From Azotobacter salinestris (lineage in GTDB: Bacteria > Pseudomonadota > Gammaproteobacteria > Pseudomonadales > Pseudomonadaceae): DNA of 64,000 nucleotides. Shown in pieces: positions 1 to 11,166 of this stretch (positions are counted from its first letter, which is position 1; each line of letters starts with the position of its first letter). The notes beneath the pieces were generated by a model. It did not search any database, had not been told where the DNA came from, and saw only the letters and a program-made list of their open reading frames with translations. The stretch spans positions 1,487,001 to 1,551,000 of the forward strand of contig NZ_CP045302.1 of assembly GCF_009363155.1 (NCBI RefSeq), given 5' to 3'. The translations under genes and the position numbers were made by a program.

Positions 1-1
1 T

Positions 2-1759
2 CCCCTGCGCAGCGCTGCCCTGTATGGCCGCGACGGACGCCTGCTCGCCCAGTTGCAGCGGGGCGAGACGCTGCAGCTGCCGAAACAGGTCGACAAGGTG
101 CCGACCTGGCGACAGCTCGAGTTCCGCGTCACCCAACTGATCGAACTGCCGCAGCCGGAACAGCCCCCAGGCCATCTGCTGCTGGTCGCCTCGAGCGAGC
201 TGCCGGGAGCCTTCTACACCGGCACCCTCACCGCCAGCCTGCTGATTCTCGCCTTCAGCGTCCTGCTGTGGATGCTGGTGGCCCGGCAGATCCGGCGACT
301 GATCACCCGGCCGATCCGCAAGCTGGAAGAGCTCTCGCGCCGGGTCACCCTCGAAGAGAACTATTCGCTGCGCGCCAAGCGCGGGAACGCGGACGAGATC
401 GGCAGCCTGGCCGACGCCTTCAACACCATGCTGTCGCGCATCGAGGCCCGCGAGCAGCAGCTCAAGCGCGCCCGCGACGAAGCGCAGAACGCCTTCGCCC
501 AGGCCCAGAGCCTGACCGAGGAAACCCGCCGCTTCAATCGCAAGCTGGAGCTGGAAGTCCAGGTGCGCAGCAAGATCGAGAAGAAACTCACCGGTTTCCA
601 GAACTACCTCAACAGCATCATCGACTCTATGCCCTCGGCCCTGATCGCCCTCGACGAGCAGCTCTACGTCACCCAGTGGAACCAGGAAGCCAGCAGCCTT
701 TCCGGTACCCCCCTGCACGAGGCCCTGAACCAGCCGATCTTTCTCGCCTTTCCGCCGCTGCAGCCATTTCTCGATCAGCTCAGACACACCGCCGAACATC
801 ATCAGGTAGAGAAGATCGAGCGCGTTACCTGGCCGCGCAACGACGAGCCCCGCCACTATGCGCTGACCTTCTACCCGCTGATGGGGAGCGGCGGGCGCGG
901 TGTGGTGATCCGCATCGACGACATCACCCAGCGCCTGTCCATGGAGGAGTTGATGGTGCAGTCGGAAAAGATGCTGTCGGTCGGCGGTCTCGCCGCTGGC
1001 ATGGCCCACGAGATCAACAATCCATTGGGAGCCATCCTGCACAATGTGCAGAACATCCGCCGGCGCCTGTCCCCGGAACTGCCGAAGAACCTCGAGCAGG
1101 CGCAGGAGTGCGGCATCTCGCTGACGGCGGTGAACGACTACCTGAGCCGGCGCGAGGTGCCGCCATTGCTTGACGGTATCCAGCAGGCCGGAACCCGCGC
1201 AGCGAAGATCGTCAGCCACATGCTCAGCTTCAGCCGGCGCAGCGACCGACAACTGACCCCGACCCTGCTCCCGCCGTTGATCGATCAGGCCCTGGAAATT
1301 GCCGGCAACGACTTCGCTCCGGCGGAGAGCTTCGACTTCAGGAACATCCGCATCCAGTGCGATTTCGATCCGCACCTTGGCCCGGTACTGATCATCGCCA
1401 ACGAACTGGAGCAGGTGCTGCTCAACCTGCTGAAGAATGCCGCCCAGTCCATCCACCAGCGCCAGAGCGGACCGCCCGGACACATCATTCTGCGCACCCG
1501 CCTCAGTCCTCCATGGGCGGAGATTGTCGTCGAGGACAATGGCGTCGGTATCCCCGAAAACGTGCGCAAGCGCATCTTCGAGCCGTTCTTCACCACCAAG
1601 GAAGTCGGCCAGGGCACCGGTCTCGGCCTGTCGGTGTCCTATTTCATCATTACCAACAATCACAAGGGGCAGATGGAAGTGCAGTCGCGACCCGGCCAGG
1701 GCAGCAGTTTCACCCTGCGCCTGCCTCTGGCCGAGACGCAGGAAGGCGCCGAGCTCTGA
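2..1759 (+). CDS. Sensor histidine kinase, 5' end truncated by window edge
   Basis: The reading frame is open from the first bases, so the true start lies upstream of the window. Numbering from the internal TTG at 53, the protein shows a membrane segment at about residues 59-78, a HAMP linker (about 79-132), a coiled-coil stretch (about 132-180) and a PAS-like domain (about 183-295). The dimerisation box follows, with phospho-acceptor His319 in [13 protein letters not shown], and a C-terminal HATPase with N box ([10 protein letters not shown]), DNGVGIP and GTGLGLSVS. There is no receiver domain, so it should signal to a separate response regulator that is not in view. The missing N-terminus is probably a periplasmic sensor flanked by a first membrane helix (inference). 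The ligand is unknown. Confidence 0.9.
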   Translation, partial: PLRSAALYGRDGRLLAQLQRGETLQLPKQVDKVPTWRQLEFRVTQLIELPQPEQPPGHLLLVASSELPGAFYTGTLTASLLILAFSVLLWMLVARQIRRLITRPIRKLEELSRRVTLEENYSLRAKRGNADEIGSLADAFNTMLSRIEAREQQLKRARDEAQNAFAQAQSLTEETRRFNRKLELEVQVRSKIEKKLTGFQNYLNSIIDSMPSALIALDEQLYVTQWNQEASSLSGTPLHEALNQPIFLAFPPLQPFLDQLRHTAEHHQVEKIERVTWPRNDEPRHYALTFYPLMGSGGRGVVIRIDDITQRLSMEELMVQSEKMLSVGGLAAGMAHEINNPLGAILHNVQNIRRRLSPELPKNLEQAQECGISLTAVNDYLSRREVPPLLDGIQQAGTRAAKIVSHMLSFSRRSDRQLTPTLLPPLIDQALEIAGNDFAPAESFDFRNIRIQCDFDPHLGPVLIIANELEQVLLNLLKNAAQSIHQRQSGPPGHIILRTRLSPPWAEIVVEDNGVGIPENVRKRIFEPFFTTKEVGQGTGLGLSVSYFIITNNHKGQMEVQSRPGQGSSFTLRLPLAETQEGAEL

Positions 1760-1779
1760 CCCGCCAGACAGAAGCAGAC

Positions 1780-2358
1780 ATGGGCAACCGACTCTCGAAA
1801 ATCTATACGCGCACCGGCGATGCCGGGGAAACCAGCCTGGCCGATGGCCGCCGGGTGCCCAAGGACCACCCCCGGGTGGAAGCCATGGGCGAAGTGGACA
1901 GCCTGAACAGTCAGCTCGGCCTGCTGCTCGCCGAGCTGGACGAGCAACAGGCATGCCGGCCCGCTCTCGGCGAGCTGATCGAAGTCCTGGGGCCGTGCCA
2001 GCATCGCCTGTTCGATCTTGGCGGCGAACTGGCGATGCCCGCCTACCAGGCTCTCGATACGCACGAAATCGACCGTCTGGAAGCGGCCATCGACCGCTGG
2101 AACGCCGAGCTCGGGCCTTTGCAGGACTTCATCCTGCCAGGGGGTTCGCGACTGATCGCCCAGGCCCATGTCTGCCGCAGCCAGGCTCGCAGCGCCGAGC
2201 GACGCTGCCAGCAGTTGCAGGCCATCGAGGCGCTGCGCCCGGAGCTGCTGGCCTACCTCAACCGGCTCTCCGATCTGCTGTTCGTCGCCGCACGGCTGAT
2301 CGCACGCCGCCAGGGCCGTGGAGAAGTTCTCTGGCGGGCGGCCAATCCGCCGGCCTGA
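1780..2358 (+). CDS. Cob(I)yrinic acid a,c-diamide adenosyltransferase, PduO type
   Basis: This 192-residue cytoplasmic enzyme should transfer the adenosyl group of ATP to cob(I)alamin to make coenzyme B12. The N-terminal ATP-binding motif TRTGDAGETSLADGRRVPK is present, as are the family signatures EAMGEVDSLNSQLG and LFDLGGELA. The C-terminal ILPGG...CRSQARSAERR segment carries the conserved Arg and Glu residues. ATG at 1780 opens the family-length protein, 20 bases after the kinase stop, so the two genes may be cotranscribed. The stop codon abuts that of the convergent Nudix gene with no base between them. The family is clear. Whether it serves corrinoid salvage or de novo synthesis cannot be told here. 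Confidence 0.9.
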   Translation: MGNRLSKIYTRTGDAGETSLADGRRVPKDHPRVEAMGEVDSLNSQLGLLLAELDEQQACRPALGELIEVLGPCQHRLFDLGGELAMPAYQALDTHEIDRLEAAIDRWNAELGPLQDFILPGGSRLIAQAHVCRSQARSAERRCQQLQAIEALRPELLAYLNRLSDLLFVAARLIARRQGRGEVLWRAANPPA

Positions 2359-3300
2359 TCACTCCGGCCAGAGGCCGCGGATACCGGCGATGCCTTGGGC
2401 GCCGGCTTGCCAGGCACGCGCCAGATCCTGGCTGTCGAGCCCACCGAGCAGGAAGGCCGGGCGATCGAAGCCCTGCAGCAGCTCGGCCGCCTGCTCCCAG
2501 CCCAGCGGGCTGGCTTCCGGATGGGTACGGGTAGGCCTGACTGGTGACAGGGTTACGAAATCCACCCCCATCTGCGTGGCCAGAGCCAGCTCCTCGGCAT
2601 CGTGACAGGAGGCCGCCAGCCAGCGCTCGGCCGGGAAGGGCCGGCCGCTGGCAGCGTACTCACGCAGTTGGCGGGCGGTCAGATGCCAGCCGGCGGCCGG
2701 GAAATCGCCGAGCCACTCCAGCGGTCCCTTGAGCATCAGTTGCGCCCGGCCGGCGCAGAGTCCCTGCACGTCGACCGCCAGATCGCGGTATTGGGGATCG
2801 AACATGCCGGGGGCCCGCAGCTGGACCAGACGAATGCCGCCGGCCAGGGCGGTCCGCAGGCCCTGCAGCAGCGTCTGCGGAGAAAGGTTGTCCGGCGTGA
2901 TCAGGTAACGCTCGGGCAGTCGGGCAGCGGCGACGATCGGATAGTTGGCGGCCGGAAACCGATAGTCCGACAGCTGCCGCGGAGCGACCCAGGCCAGCGC
3001 CTGGCCTTCGGCACCGTGGGGCTCGCCGGCGAAGGCACCGACTTCCCAGACATCCAGCAGCACCTGCTGGTCGGGGTAGTCGTGGCGTACCTGGATCAGC
3101 GGCCTGGCGGCGGTCACGCGGATCCCCAGCTCCTCCTCCAGCTCACGGACCAGGGCGGCCTCGACGGTCTCGCCCGCCTCGACCTTGCCGCCGGGAAACT
3201 CCCAGAGGCCGCCTTGATGCTTTTCCTCTGGACGCCTGGCGATCAGTACCCGGCCGTCGACACCGCGGATCACTGCTGCCGCGACATGCACACGCTTCAT
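2359..3300 (-). CDS. mutT: Nudix hydrolase (MutT-like) fused to a ThiE-like C-terminal domain
   Basis: This is a 313-residue, two-domain protein. Residues 1-130 are a Nudix hydrolase with a complete Nudix box (GGKVEAGETVEAALVRELEEELG), expected to hydrolyse oxidised nucleotides such as 8-oxo-dGTP. Residues from about 133 (RYLITPDN) form a TIM-barrel domain related to thiamine phosphate synthase. The ThiE motif Q-x-R-x-K reads QLRAPG, and the metal-binding I-N-D-R strand reads LMLKG, so TMP synthase activity is doubtful. This domain pair is known in Pseudomonas. The ATG overlaps the upstream GST stop in an ATGA junction, implying translational coupling. The Nudix role is from family knowledge; the role of the second domain is unknown. 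Confidence 0.88.
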   Translation of the reverse strand: MKRVHVAAAVIRGVDGRVLIARRPEEKHQGGLWEFPGGKVEAGETVEAALVRELEEELGIRVTAARPLIQVRHDYPDQQVLLDVWEVGAFAGEPHGAEGQALAWVAPRQLSDYRFPAANYPIVAAARLPERYLITPDNLSPQTLLQGLRTALAGGIRLVQLRAPGMFDPQYRDLAVDVQGLCAGRAQLMLKGPLEWLGDFPAAGWHLTARQLREYAASGRPFPAERWLAASCHDAEELALATQMGVDFVTLSPVRPTRTHPEASPLGWEQAAELLQGFDRPAFLLGGLDSQDLARAWQAGAQGIAGIRGLWPE

Positions 3301-3941
3301 TCGATCGCCTCCGTTTCCTGCAGGGCCGCCTGATACCAGCGCTGGAAGGCCGGCCATCGGTAGATGGTTTCCACATAGGCCGACGCCGGCTCCGGCAGGG
3401 ATACCGCATAGCTGCGCAGGCGCGCCGCAACCGGTGCATAGAAGGCATCGGCGATGCCGGCATGGCCGAACAGGAAGGAGCCGTCCGCACCAAAGCGCTG
3501 CCGGCAATCGGCCCAGAGTGCGCAGATGCGGCCGATATCCTCCTGCACGGCAGCCGGCAGCGGCAATGCCAGCGGCCTGGGCCGGCGCCTGAGATCCATC
3601 GGCAGGTGGCCGCGTAGGGCGGCAAAGCCACTGTGCATCTCGGCGCACACCGAGCGCGCCACTGCCCGCGCGTATTCGCCGCGCGGCCAGAGATGGCTCT
3701 CGCTGTAGGTTTCGGCCAGGTACTCGGCAATCGCCAGTGAGTCCCAGACCGGTCCCTCCTCGGTCAGCAGCACCGGCACCCTGCCGGTAGGCGAATGGCT
3801 CAGCAGACGGGCGCGGCTCGCCTGCTGATAGAGGGGAATCCGTACCTCCGTATAGGGCTCCTCGATCAGCTCCAGCACCAGGGCGGCGCGCATCGACCAG
3901 GAGGAGTAGTTCTTGTTGCCGATGATCAGGGTCAGGGACAT
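3297..3941 (-). CDS. Glutathione S-transferase family protein
   Basis: This 214-residue soluble protein has the GST fold. Its N-terminal thioredoxin-like domain begins MSLTLIIGNKNYSSWSMRAA, with the probable catalytic or GSH-contacting Ser/Tyr in the NYSSWS turn. The cis-Pro strand (TGRVPVL) and the SNAIL-like segment (DSLAIAEYLAE) follow, and the C-terminal half is all alpha-helical. The ATG at 3941 was chosen because the fold begins there; an in-frame extension upstream has no homologous look. It lies between argJ and the mutT-thiE fusion and overlaps the latter by 4 bases. Its substrate cannot be deduced. Confidence 0.85.
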   Translation of the reverse strand: MSLTLIIGNKNYSSWSMRAALVLELIEEPYTEVRIPLYQQASRARLLSHSPTGRVPVLLTEEGPVWDSLAIAEYLAETYSESHLWPRGEYARAVARSVCAEMHSGFAALRGHLPMDLRRRPRPLALPLPAAVQEDIGRICALWADCRQRFGADGSFLFGHAGIADAFYAPVAARLRSYAVSLPEPASAYVETIYRWPAFQRWYQAALQETEAIE

Positions 3942-4017
3942 GGCGGTCTCCTCGGCTGCGGGCCGCTCGTGGCGCGAGTGCCGCCGAAAGCCCGCAGCCT
4001 GTGGTGCGAGGCGGCCC

Positions 4018-5235
4018 TCAGGTCCGGTACTCGGCATTGATCTTCACGTATTCGTGGGACAGGTCGGTGGTCCAGATGGTTTCGCTGCAATCGCCCCGGC
4101 CCAGCTCGATGCGGATGCCGATTTCCGCTTTGGCCATCACCGCAGCACCCTGCTCCTCGGTGTAGGTCGGTGCACGGCCGCCCTGCCTGGCGATGCAGAC
4201 ATCGCCGAGAAAGACGTCGATCAGGCTCACATCGAGCTGCGGCACACCGGCACGGCCGACGGCGGCGAGGATGCGCCCCCAGTTTGGGTCGGAGGCGAAC
4301 AGTGCGGTCTTGATCAGCGGCGAATGGGCGACGGCATAGCCGACGTCCAGGCACTCTTGATGGGTGGCGCCGCCGTTGACCTGCACGGTGACGAACTTGG
4401 TCGCCCCCTCGCCATCGCGGACGATGGCCTGGGCCAGCTCCATGCTCACCTCGAACAACGCCTGCTTCAGCCTGGCGAACAGCTCGCCCTCGGCCGCGCG
4501 GATCTCCGGCAGCGTCGCCTGACCGGTAGCGACCAGCATGCAGCAGTCGTTGGTGGAGGTGTCACCGTCGATGGTGATGCGGTTGAAGGACTTGTTCGTC
4601 GCATCGCGCAGCAGATCCTGCAACAGCGGCTGGGCCACCTTGGCATCGGTGGCGATGTAGCCGAGCATGGTGGCCATGTTGGGCCGAATCATCCCGGCAC
4701 CCTTGGAAATGCCGGTAACGGTGACGGTCACTCCGTCATGCACGAACTGCCGGCTGGCGCCCTTGGGCAGGGTATCGGTGGTCATGATGCCTTCGGCAGC
4801 GACCGCCCAGTTGTCGACCTTGAGATCGGCCAGGGCGGCCGGCAGGGCAGCCTCGATCTTTTCCACCGGCAGGGGCTCGCCAATCACCCCCGTGGAGAAC
4901 GGCAGCACGGCGCCCTCATCGACCCCGGCCAGCTCGGCCAGGCGGGCACAGGTACGGGCGGCGGCCTGAAGACCCGGCTCGCCGGTGCCGGCATTGGCGT
5001 TGCCGGTATTGGTCAGCAGGTAGCGTACAGCGCCCTGCACGCGCCGCTTGGCGAGGATCACCGGAGCCGCGCAGAAAGCATTGAGGGTGAACACCCCGGC
5101 GACCGTGGCGCCTTCGGCACAGCGCATCACCACCACATCCTTGCGCCCGGGGCGCTTGATGCCGGCGGAGGCGATGCCGAGTTCGAAACCGGGGACCGGG
5201 TGCAGGGTGGGCAGAGGGCCAAGACCGACAGCCAT
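4018..5235 (-). CDS. argJ: Bifunctional glutamate N-acetyltransferase / amino-acid acetyltransferase ArgJ
   Basis: This 405-residue enzyme moves the acetyl group from N-acetylornithine to glutamate in the cyclic arginine pathway, and possibly also from acetyl-CoA. It is made as a precursor that cuts itself into alpha and beta chains. The cleavage site is visible as [13 protein letters not shown], with Thr of ATML becoming the nucleophile of the beta chain. An oxyanion-type segment (FSTGVIGE) and the C-terminal [13 protein letters not shown] are typical. ATG at 5235 is preceded by AAGGAG at good spacing. It sits downstream of secA on the same strand, separated by about 150 bases. Confidence 0.95.
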   Translation of the reverse strand: MAVGLGPLPTLHPVPGFELGIASAGIKRPGRKDVVVMRCAEGATVAGVFTLNAFCAAPVILAKRRVQGAVRYLLTNTGNANAGTGEPGLQAAARTCARLAELAGVDEGAVLPFSTGVIGEPLPVEKIEAALPAALADLKVDNWAVAAEGIMTTDTLPKGASRQFVHDGVTVTVTGISKGAGMIRPNMATMLGYIATDAKVAQPLLQDLLRDATNKSFNRITIDGDTSTNDCCMLVATGQATLPEIRAAEGELFARLKQALFEVSMELAQAIVRDGEGATKFVTVQVNGGATHQECLDVGYAVAHSPLIKTALFASDPNWGRILAAVGRAGVPQLDVSLIDVFLGDVCIARQGGRAPTYTEEQGAAVMAKAEIGIRIELGRGDCSETIWTTDLSHEYVKINAEYRT

Positions 5236-5388
5236 GAAGGGCTCCTTCGTATGGGTTCTGTTGAGTGAGCGTACCGGGGGTACGGAAAACGGGCGGAAAA
5301 ACGCCGCGGCCAGTCTGCCCGGTCGCGGCGTTGCGAATGCGTGCGTGCGCATTCCGAACCTGCTGCGCCGAAACGCAGCCTGACAACT

Positions 5389-8133
5389 CTAGTTGAGCTG
5401 CCCGTGACAGTGCTTGTACTTCTTGCCGGACCCGCAGGGACAAGGCTCGTTGCGTCCGATCTTCTGCTCCGGACGTGCCGGGACGACACCCGGCTGGGGC
5501 GCCTCGACGACCTCTAGGTCATCCCCCTCCGTCTGCGGCGCCAGGGCCGAGGCTGCAGCATGCTGGAACTGCATGCGCCGGGCCAGGGCCTCGGCCTCGC
5601 GGCGCAGGCGCTCCTCCTCTTCGGCCGGATCCTCGCGGCGAACCTGTACATGGGAGAGCACGCGGATGGCATCGCGCTTGATCGACTCGAGCAGGGTCTG
5701 GAACAGCTCGAAGGATTCGCGCTTGTATTCCTGCTTGGGGTTCTTCTGGGCGTAGCCGCGCAGGTGGATGCCGTGGCGCAGATGATCCATGGTCGACAGG
5801 TGGTCCTTCCACAGGTCGTCCAGCACACGCAGCAGGATCTGTTTCTCGAAGGTCCTCAGGGCCTCGGCGCCGGCAACCTCCTCCTTCTCCCGATAGGCTG
5901 CCTGCAGCGCCTCGAGGATGCGCTCGCGCAGCGCCTCCTCGTGCAGCCTGTCATCCTCGTCGAGCCATTGCTGCAACGGCAGATGCACGCCGAAATCGCT
6001 CTGCAGGGTGGCCTCCAGGCCGGCGATGTCCCATTGCTCGGGCAGCGACTGCGGCGGGATATGCTGGTCGATGGCCGTGCTCAGCACTTCCCGGCGGAAT
6101 TCGGCGATGGTTTCGCCGATATCCTCGGACTCGAGGAGGCTGTTGCGCATGTGATAGATCACCTTGCGCTGCTCGTTGGCCACATCGTCGAATTCGAGCA
6201 GTTGCTTGCGCATGTCGAAGTTGCGGCCCTCGACCTTGCGCTGGGCTTTCTCGATGGCATTGGTCACCATGCGATGCTCGATGGCCTCGCCGGCCTGCAT
6301 GCCGAGCGCCTTCATGAAGTTCTTCACCCGGTCGGAGGCGAAGATGCGCATCAGGTTGTCTTCCAGGGACAGGTAGAAGCGGCTGGAGCCCGGGTCGCCC
6401 TGACGGCCTGCCCGGCCGCGCAGCTGGTTGTCGATACGCCGGGATTCGTGGCGCTCCGAGGCAATGACGTGCAGGCCACCGGCCTCGATTACCTGCTGGT
6501 GGCGCTTCTGCCAGTCGGCCTTGATCTGTGCGATCTGCTCTTCGGTGGGATTCTCGAGCGCGGCGATCTCGACCTCCCAGTTGCCCCCGAGAAGAATATC
6601 GGTACCCCGACCCGCCATGTTGGTGGCGATGGTCACCGCACCGGGCCGACCTGCCTGGGCGATGATCTCGGCCTCCTTCTCATGGTACTTGGCGTTGAGC
6701 ACCTGATGCGCGATGCCTTCCTTCTTGAGCAACTGGGAGACGTATTCGGAACTCTCGATCGAGGCAGTACCCACCAGAGCCGGACGCCCCTGGGCCTGGC
6801 AGTCCTTGATATCGGTGATGATCGCCGCGTACTTCTCCTCCTGGGTCAGATAGACCAGATCGTTGAAGTCCTTGCGCGCGATCGGCCGGTGAGTCGGGAT
6901 CACCACCACGTCGAGACCGTAGATCTGGCGGAACTCGAAGGCCTCGGTATCGGCTGTACCGGTCATGCCGGCCAGCTTGTGGTAGAGACGGAAGTAATTC
7001 TGGAAGGTGGTCGAGGCCAGAGTCTGGCTCTCCGCCTGGATCGGCAGCCCTTCCTTGGCTTCGATCGCCTGGTGCAGGCCTTCGGAGAGGCGGCGGCCGG
7101 GCATGGTCCGTCCAGTATGTTCGTCGATCAGCAACACCTGGTTGCCCTGCACGATGTATTCGACGTTACGATGGAACAGGACATGCGCGCGCAGCGCTGC
7201 GTAGATATGGGTCAGCAGCTGCAGGTTGTGGGCGGAGTAGAGGTTGTCGCCTTCGGGCAACAGGCCGGCACGGGTCAGCAGCTCCTCGATGAACTGGTGC
7301 CCCTGTTCGTTCAGCTCGATCTGGCGGGTCTTCTCGTCGACGGTGTAATGCCCCTCCTGGGTGACCACGCCCTCCTCTTCCTCGACGTGGCGCTTCAGCT
7401 GCGGAATCAGGGCGTTGATCTGCAGGTACAACTGGGAGCTGTCCTCGGCCTGGCCGGAAATGATCAACGGCGTGCGCGCCTCGTCGATCAGGATGGAGTC
7501 GACCTCGTCGATCACCGCATAGTTGAGCTCGCGCTGGAACTTGTCCTCCAGGCTGAAGGCCATGTTATCGCGCAAGTAGTCGAAGCCGAACTCGTTGTTG
7601 GTACCGTAGGTGATGTCGGCAGCGTAAGCGGCACGCTTCTCCTCCGGCGGCTGGAAGGGGGTGACCACGCCGACGGACAGGCCGAGGAACTCGTACAGCG
7701 GGCGCATCCAATTGGCATCGCGGCGGGCCAGGTAGTCGTTCACCGTCACCACGTGCACGCCCTTGCCGGCCAGAGCATTGAGGTAGACGGCCAGGGTCGC
7801 CACCAGGGTCTTGCCCTCACCGGTACGCATCTCGGCGATCTTGCCCTCGTGCAGGACCATAGCACCGATCAGTTGCACGTCGAAGTGGCGCATGCCCATT
7901 ACCCGCTTGCCCGCCTCGCGGGCAACGGCGAAGGCTTCCGGCAGCAACTGGTCGAGGGTCTCCCCCTTGCCGAGACGGCCTCTGAACTCCTCGGTCCTGG
8001 CGCGTAACTGCTCGTCCGTCAGCGCCACCACCTGCTCTTCGAGGGCATTGATCGCCCGCACGGTTCGACGCATGCGCTTGACTTCACGATCGTTCTTGCT
8101 TCCAAAGAGCACTCTCAACAAAGGCGCAAACAT
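5389..8133 (-). CDS. secA: Preprotein translocase ATPase SecA
   Basis: This 914-residue motor drives unfolded preproteins through SecYEG at the inner membrane. The nucleotide-binding domain has Walker A in MRTGEGKTL (about 103-110) and a DEAD-like box in [18 protein letters not shown]. The NBD2 motifs [13 protein letters not shown] and [16 protein letters not shown] are present. The C-terminal tail carries the zinc-binding SecB/ribosome-contact motif [14 protein letters not shown]. The start at 8133 gives the usual [15 protein letters not shown]-terminus; about 56 in-frame codons upstream look non-coding. AGGAAG lies upstream. No SecM-like regulator is found in the leader, and the divergent neighbour is dciA. 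Confidence 0.97.
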   Translation of the reverse strand: MFAPLLRVLFGSKNDREVKRMRRTVRAINALEEQVVALTDEQLRARTEEFRGRLGKGETLDQLLPEAFAVAREAGKRVMGMRHFDVQLIGAMVLHEGKIAEMRTGEGKTLVATLAVYLNALAGKGVHVVTVNDYLARRDANWMRPLYEFLGLSVGVVTPFQPPEEKRAAYAADITYGTNNEFGFDYLRDNMAFSLEDKFQRELNYAVIDEVDSILIDEARTPLIISGQAEDSSQLYLQINALIPQLKRHVEEEEGVVTQEGHYTVDEKTRQIELNEQGHQFIEELLTRAGLLPEGDNLYSAHNLQLLTHIYAALRAHVLFHRNVEYIVQGNQVLLIDEHTGRTMPGRRLSEGLHQAIEAKEGLPIQAESQTLASTTFQNYFRLYHKLAGMTGTADTEAFEFRQIYGLDVVVIPTHRPIARKDFNDLVYLTQEEKYAAIITDIKDCQAQGRPALVGTASIESSEYVSQLLKKEGIAHQVLNAKYHEKEAEIIAQAGRPGAVTIATNMAGRGTDILLGGNWEVEIAALENPTEEQIAQIKADWQKRHQQVIEAGGLHVIASERHESRRIDNQLRGRAGRQGDPGSSRFYLSLEDNLMRIFASDRVKNFMKALGMQAGEAIEHRMVTNAIEKAQRKVEGRNFDMRKQLLEFDDVANEQRKVIYHMRNSLLESEDIGETIAEFRREVLSTAIDQHIPPQSLPEQWDIAGLEATLQSDFGVHLPLQQWLDEDDRLHEEALRERILEALQAAYREKEEVAGAEALRTFEKQILLRVLDDLWKDHLSTMDHLRHGIHLRGYAQKNPKQEYKRESFELFQTLLESIKRDAIRVLSHVQVRREDPAEEEERLRREAEALARRMQFQHAAASALAPQTEGDDLEVVEAPQPGVVPARPEQKIGRNEPCPCGSGKKYKHCHGQLN

Positions 8134-8399
8134 ATCGACAGGTTCTTCCTCACATATGAATGGAGGGCGGGCACGGGGCCGACCCGGCAGCCGGAGACGG
8201 CCGCGATGGGAAAAAGGCATTCTACTCGCAAATCCGCCCGGCAAGAAAAGCGGCATCATGCGGTCGGATCGGCCAGGCGCCAAAAGTGCCAAAGGCCGCA
8301 TGCTTGGCGCAGGGCTGCTCCGGACCCGGTGCCTTGGGCCGAACCTGGGAAAGTATGGGTTCTGCTACCATGGACGTCCCCACTCTCCGGCCAACCACC

Positions 8400-8852
8400 A
8401 TGACCTTTCGTCCCTTGCCGGCTCGCCCCCCTGCTGCGCTGCTGCGCGAGTCCAGGCCACTCAGGTTGCTGCTCAGCCAGGCGCAACAACTGGACCAGTT
8501 GCAGCATCTGCTGGATAGCCAGCTGCAGCCTGCCGCACGTGGGCATTGCCATGTAGCCTCCTGGCGTGAAGGCTGCCTGCTGCTGGTCGTCACCGATGGC
8601 CAGTGGGCTACTCGATTGCGCTACCAGCAACGCCGCCTGCAGCGCCAGCTGCTAACCCTGGAGGCGTTCCGGGGACTGAGCAGGATTCTCTTCAAGGTAC
8701 AGCCGCCCATGCAGAGCAGATCCTCATCCAAGCGCATGATCAAGCTCTCCACAGCTGCTGCCGAAAGCATCCAGACGGCTGCCGAAGGCATCGATGACCC
8801 CAGGCTCCGCGCGGCCCTGGAGCGGCTGGCACGGCACGTGCAGCCCGACTAG
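8400..8852 (+). CDS. dciA: DciA-like (DUF721) protein, probable replicative helicase operator
   Basis: This 150-residue protein has an N-terminal KH-like DUF721 domain (about 20-100: LLLSQAQQLDQLQHLLDSQL, then CLLLVVTDGQWATRLRYQ) and a low-complexity Ser/Ala-rich tail. DUF721 proteins (DciA) replace DnaC in many bacteria and load or activate DnaB. In Pseudomonas a DUF721 gene sits between lpxC and secA, as here. The start at 8400 gives the typical MTFRPLPAR opening. An in-frame ATG at 8370 would add ten residues, but it overlaps a possible extended -10 (TG-C-TACCAT, 8363-8371). Neither start has a strong Shine-Dalgarno sequence. Confidence 0.75.
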   Translation: MTFRPLPARPPAALLRESRPLRLLLSQAQQLDQLQHLLDSQLQPAARGHCHVASWREGCLLLVVTDGQWATRLRYQQRRLQRQLLTLEAFRGLSRILFKVQPPMQSRSSSKRMIKLSTAAAESIQTAAEGIDDPRLRAALERLARHVQPD

Positions 8853-8855
8853 TAG

Positions 8856-8884
8856 AAAAACGAAGGCCACCCGCTGGTGGCCTT
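8856..8884 (-). terminator. Intrinsic terminator after lpxC (end of dcw cluster)
   Basis: A 9-bp perfect stem (8863-8871 pairing with 8876-8884) with a 4-base loop is followed, reading the minus strand, by CG and five T (8856-8860). It lies 37 bases past the lpxC stop. It may also stop dciA transcripts, but the plus side lacks a T-run. Confidence 0.75.
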
Positions 8885-8920
8885 GAAGCAGAAAAGGGAA
8901 AAGGGGGAGAAGCGTCCTGC

Positions 8921-9862
<942 letters not shown>

Positions 9863-9878
9863 TCAATAACCAGCAAAA

Positions 9879-9884
9879 ATGATA
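9879..9884 (-). promoter_or_regulatory. Possible -10 element of an lpxC promoter
   Basis: On the minus strand the hexamer TATCAT lies 46 bases upstream of the lpxC ATG, in an AT-rich gap after ftsZ. No good -35 is spaced correctly, so this is a weak call from sequence alone. Confidence 0.3.
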
Positions 9885-9938
9885 GCAGAACCGATCTTTG
9901 CTGGACACCAATCAATACAATACCCCTGATAAATTCAA

Positions 9939-11120
9939 TCAATCAGCCTGACGTCGCAGGAAGGCCGGGATGTCCAGATAGTCCAGATCGTCCTGCGGGT
10001 TGATCTTGGCGGCCGTAGCGCTGCCGGCATGGCTCTGGCGCTGTACGGTGGGCCGCTCGTAGTCCTTGTAGTTCACTGCCTGGTCGCCACGCGGCACGCT
10101 GGACGCGGCAGAGCTGCCTGCCGGCTGCAGGGTGTTGTCCACCACCTTCATCGGCTTGTCGGTACGCGCTCCCAGACCAGTGGCAACCACAGTCACATGC
10201 AGCTCATCGCGCATATCCGGATCGATCACGGTACCCACCTTCACCATGGCTTGGTCGGACGCGAACTGCTCGATGATGTTGCCGACATCGGAGTATTCGC
10301 CCAGGGACAGGTCCGGACCGGCAGTGATGTTCACCAGAATGCCTCGAGCGCCCTGCAGATGGACATCTTCCAACAACGGGTTGCGGATCGCCGCCTCGGT
10401 GGCTTCGCGGGCCCGGTTCGGGCCGCTGGCACAGCCGGTCCCCATCATGGCCATGCCCATCTCGCTCATCACGGTCTTAACGTCGGCAAAGTCGACGTTG
10501 ATCATGCCAGGGCGCTTGATGATGTCGGAAATGCCACGCACCGCACCGGCCAGCACGTCGTCGGCCTTGGCGAAGGCGGACAGCAGGCTGGCATCCTTGC
10601 CGAGGATGGTCAGCAGCTTCTCGTTGGGGATGGTGATCAGCGAATCCACATGCTCGGCCAGCAGGCGGATACCCTCCTCGGCAACCTGCATGCGCTTGCG
10701 CCCTTCGAACGGGAACGGGCGGGTCACCACGGCCACCGTCAGGATGCCCAGCCCTTTCGCCACTTCGGCGATGACCGGTGCGGCGCCAGTACCGGTGCCG
10801 CCACCCATGCCGGTGGTGATGAACACCATGTCGGTGCCCTGAAGTACTTCGGCGATACGCTCGCGGTCCTCCATGGCGGCTTCGCGGCCGACCTCGGGAT
10901 TGGCACCAGCCCCCAGCCCCTTCGTCACACCCGAGCCCAGCTGCAGTACAGTCCGTGCGGTAATGTTCTTCAGTGCCTGCGCATCGGTATTGGCGCAGAT
11001 GAACTCGACGCCCTCGATGCTGGTAGCTGCCATGTGGTTCACGGCATTACCGCCGCCGCCACCGACCCCGATAACCTTGATCACCGCACTTTGCGGAACG
11101 TTGTCTACGAGCTCGAACAT
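9939..11120 (-). CDS. ftsZ: Cell division GTPase FtsZ
   Basis: This 393-residue tubulin homologue polymerises into the Z-ring at midcell. The nucleotide-binding start VIGVGGGGGNAVNHM and the tubulin signature GGGTGTG (106-112) are present, as is the T7 loop NVDFADVKTVM. A variable linker rich in Ser/Gln precedes the conserved C-terminal peptide DDLDYLDIPAFLRRQAD, which binds FtsA, ZipA and other partners. ATG at 11120 is preceded by AGGAGAGG. It follows ftsA by 46 bases in the dcw cluster. Confidence 0.98.
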   Translation of the reverse strand: MFELVDNVPQSAVIKVIGVGGGGGNAVNHMAATSIEGVEFICANTDAQALKNITARTVLQLGSGVTKGLGAGANPEVGREAAMEDRERIAEVLQGTDMVFITTGMGGGTGTGAAPVIAEVAKGLGILTVAVVTRPFPFEGRKRMQVAEEGIRLLAEHVDSLITIPNEKLLTILGKDASLLSAFAKADDVLAGAVRGISDIIKRPGMINVDFADVKTVMSEMGMAMMGTGCASGPNRAREATEAAIRNPLLEDVHLQGARGILVNITAGPDLSLGEYSDVGNIIEQFASDQAMVKVGTVIDPDMRDELHVTVVATGLGARTDKPMKVVDNTLQPAGSSAASSVPRGDQAVNYKDYERPTVQRQSHAGSATAAKINPQDDLDYLDIPAFLRRQAD

Positions 11121-11166
11121 ATTCCCTCTCCTTTCCTTTTCTTTTTACTGCCTACTACCGCCGTTG

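Noticed and set aside
3913-5268. 451-codon open frame opposite argJ
   Set aside because: Antisense shadow of argJ; composition is unlike a real protein.
5560-8007. 815-codon open frame opposite secA
   Set aside because: Antisense shadow of secA, with biased Gln/Leu/Val composition and no domain.
8134-8399. A SecM-like arrest peptide upstream of secA
   Set aside because: The gap contains no small frame with a signal peptide and arrest motif on the secA strand. dciA is divergent.
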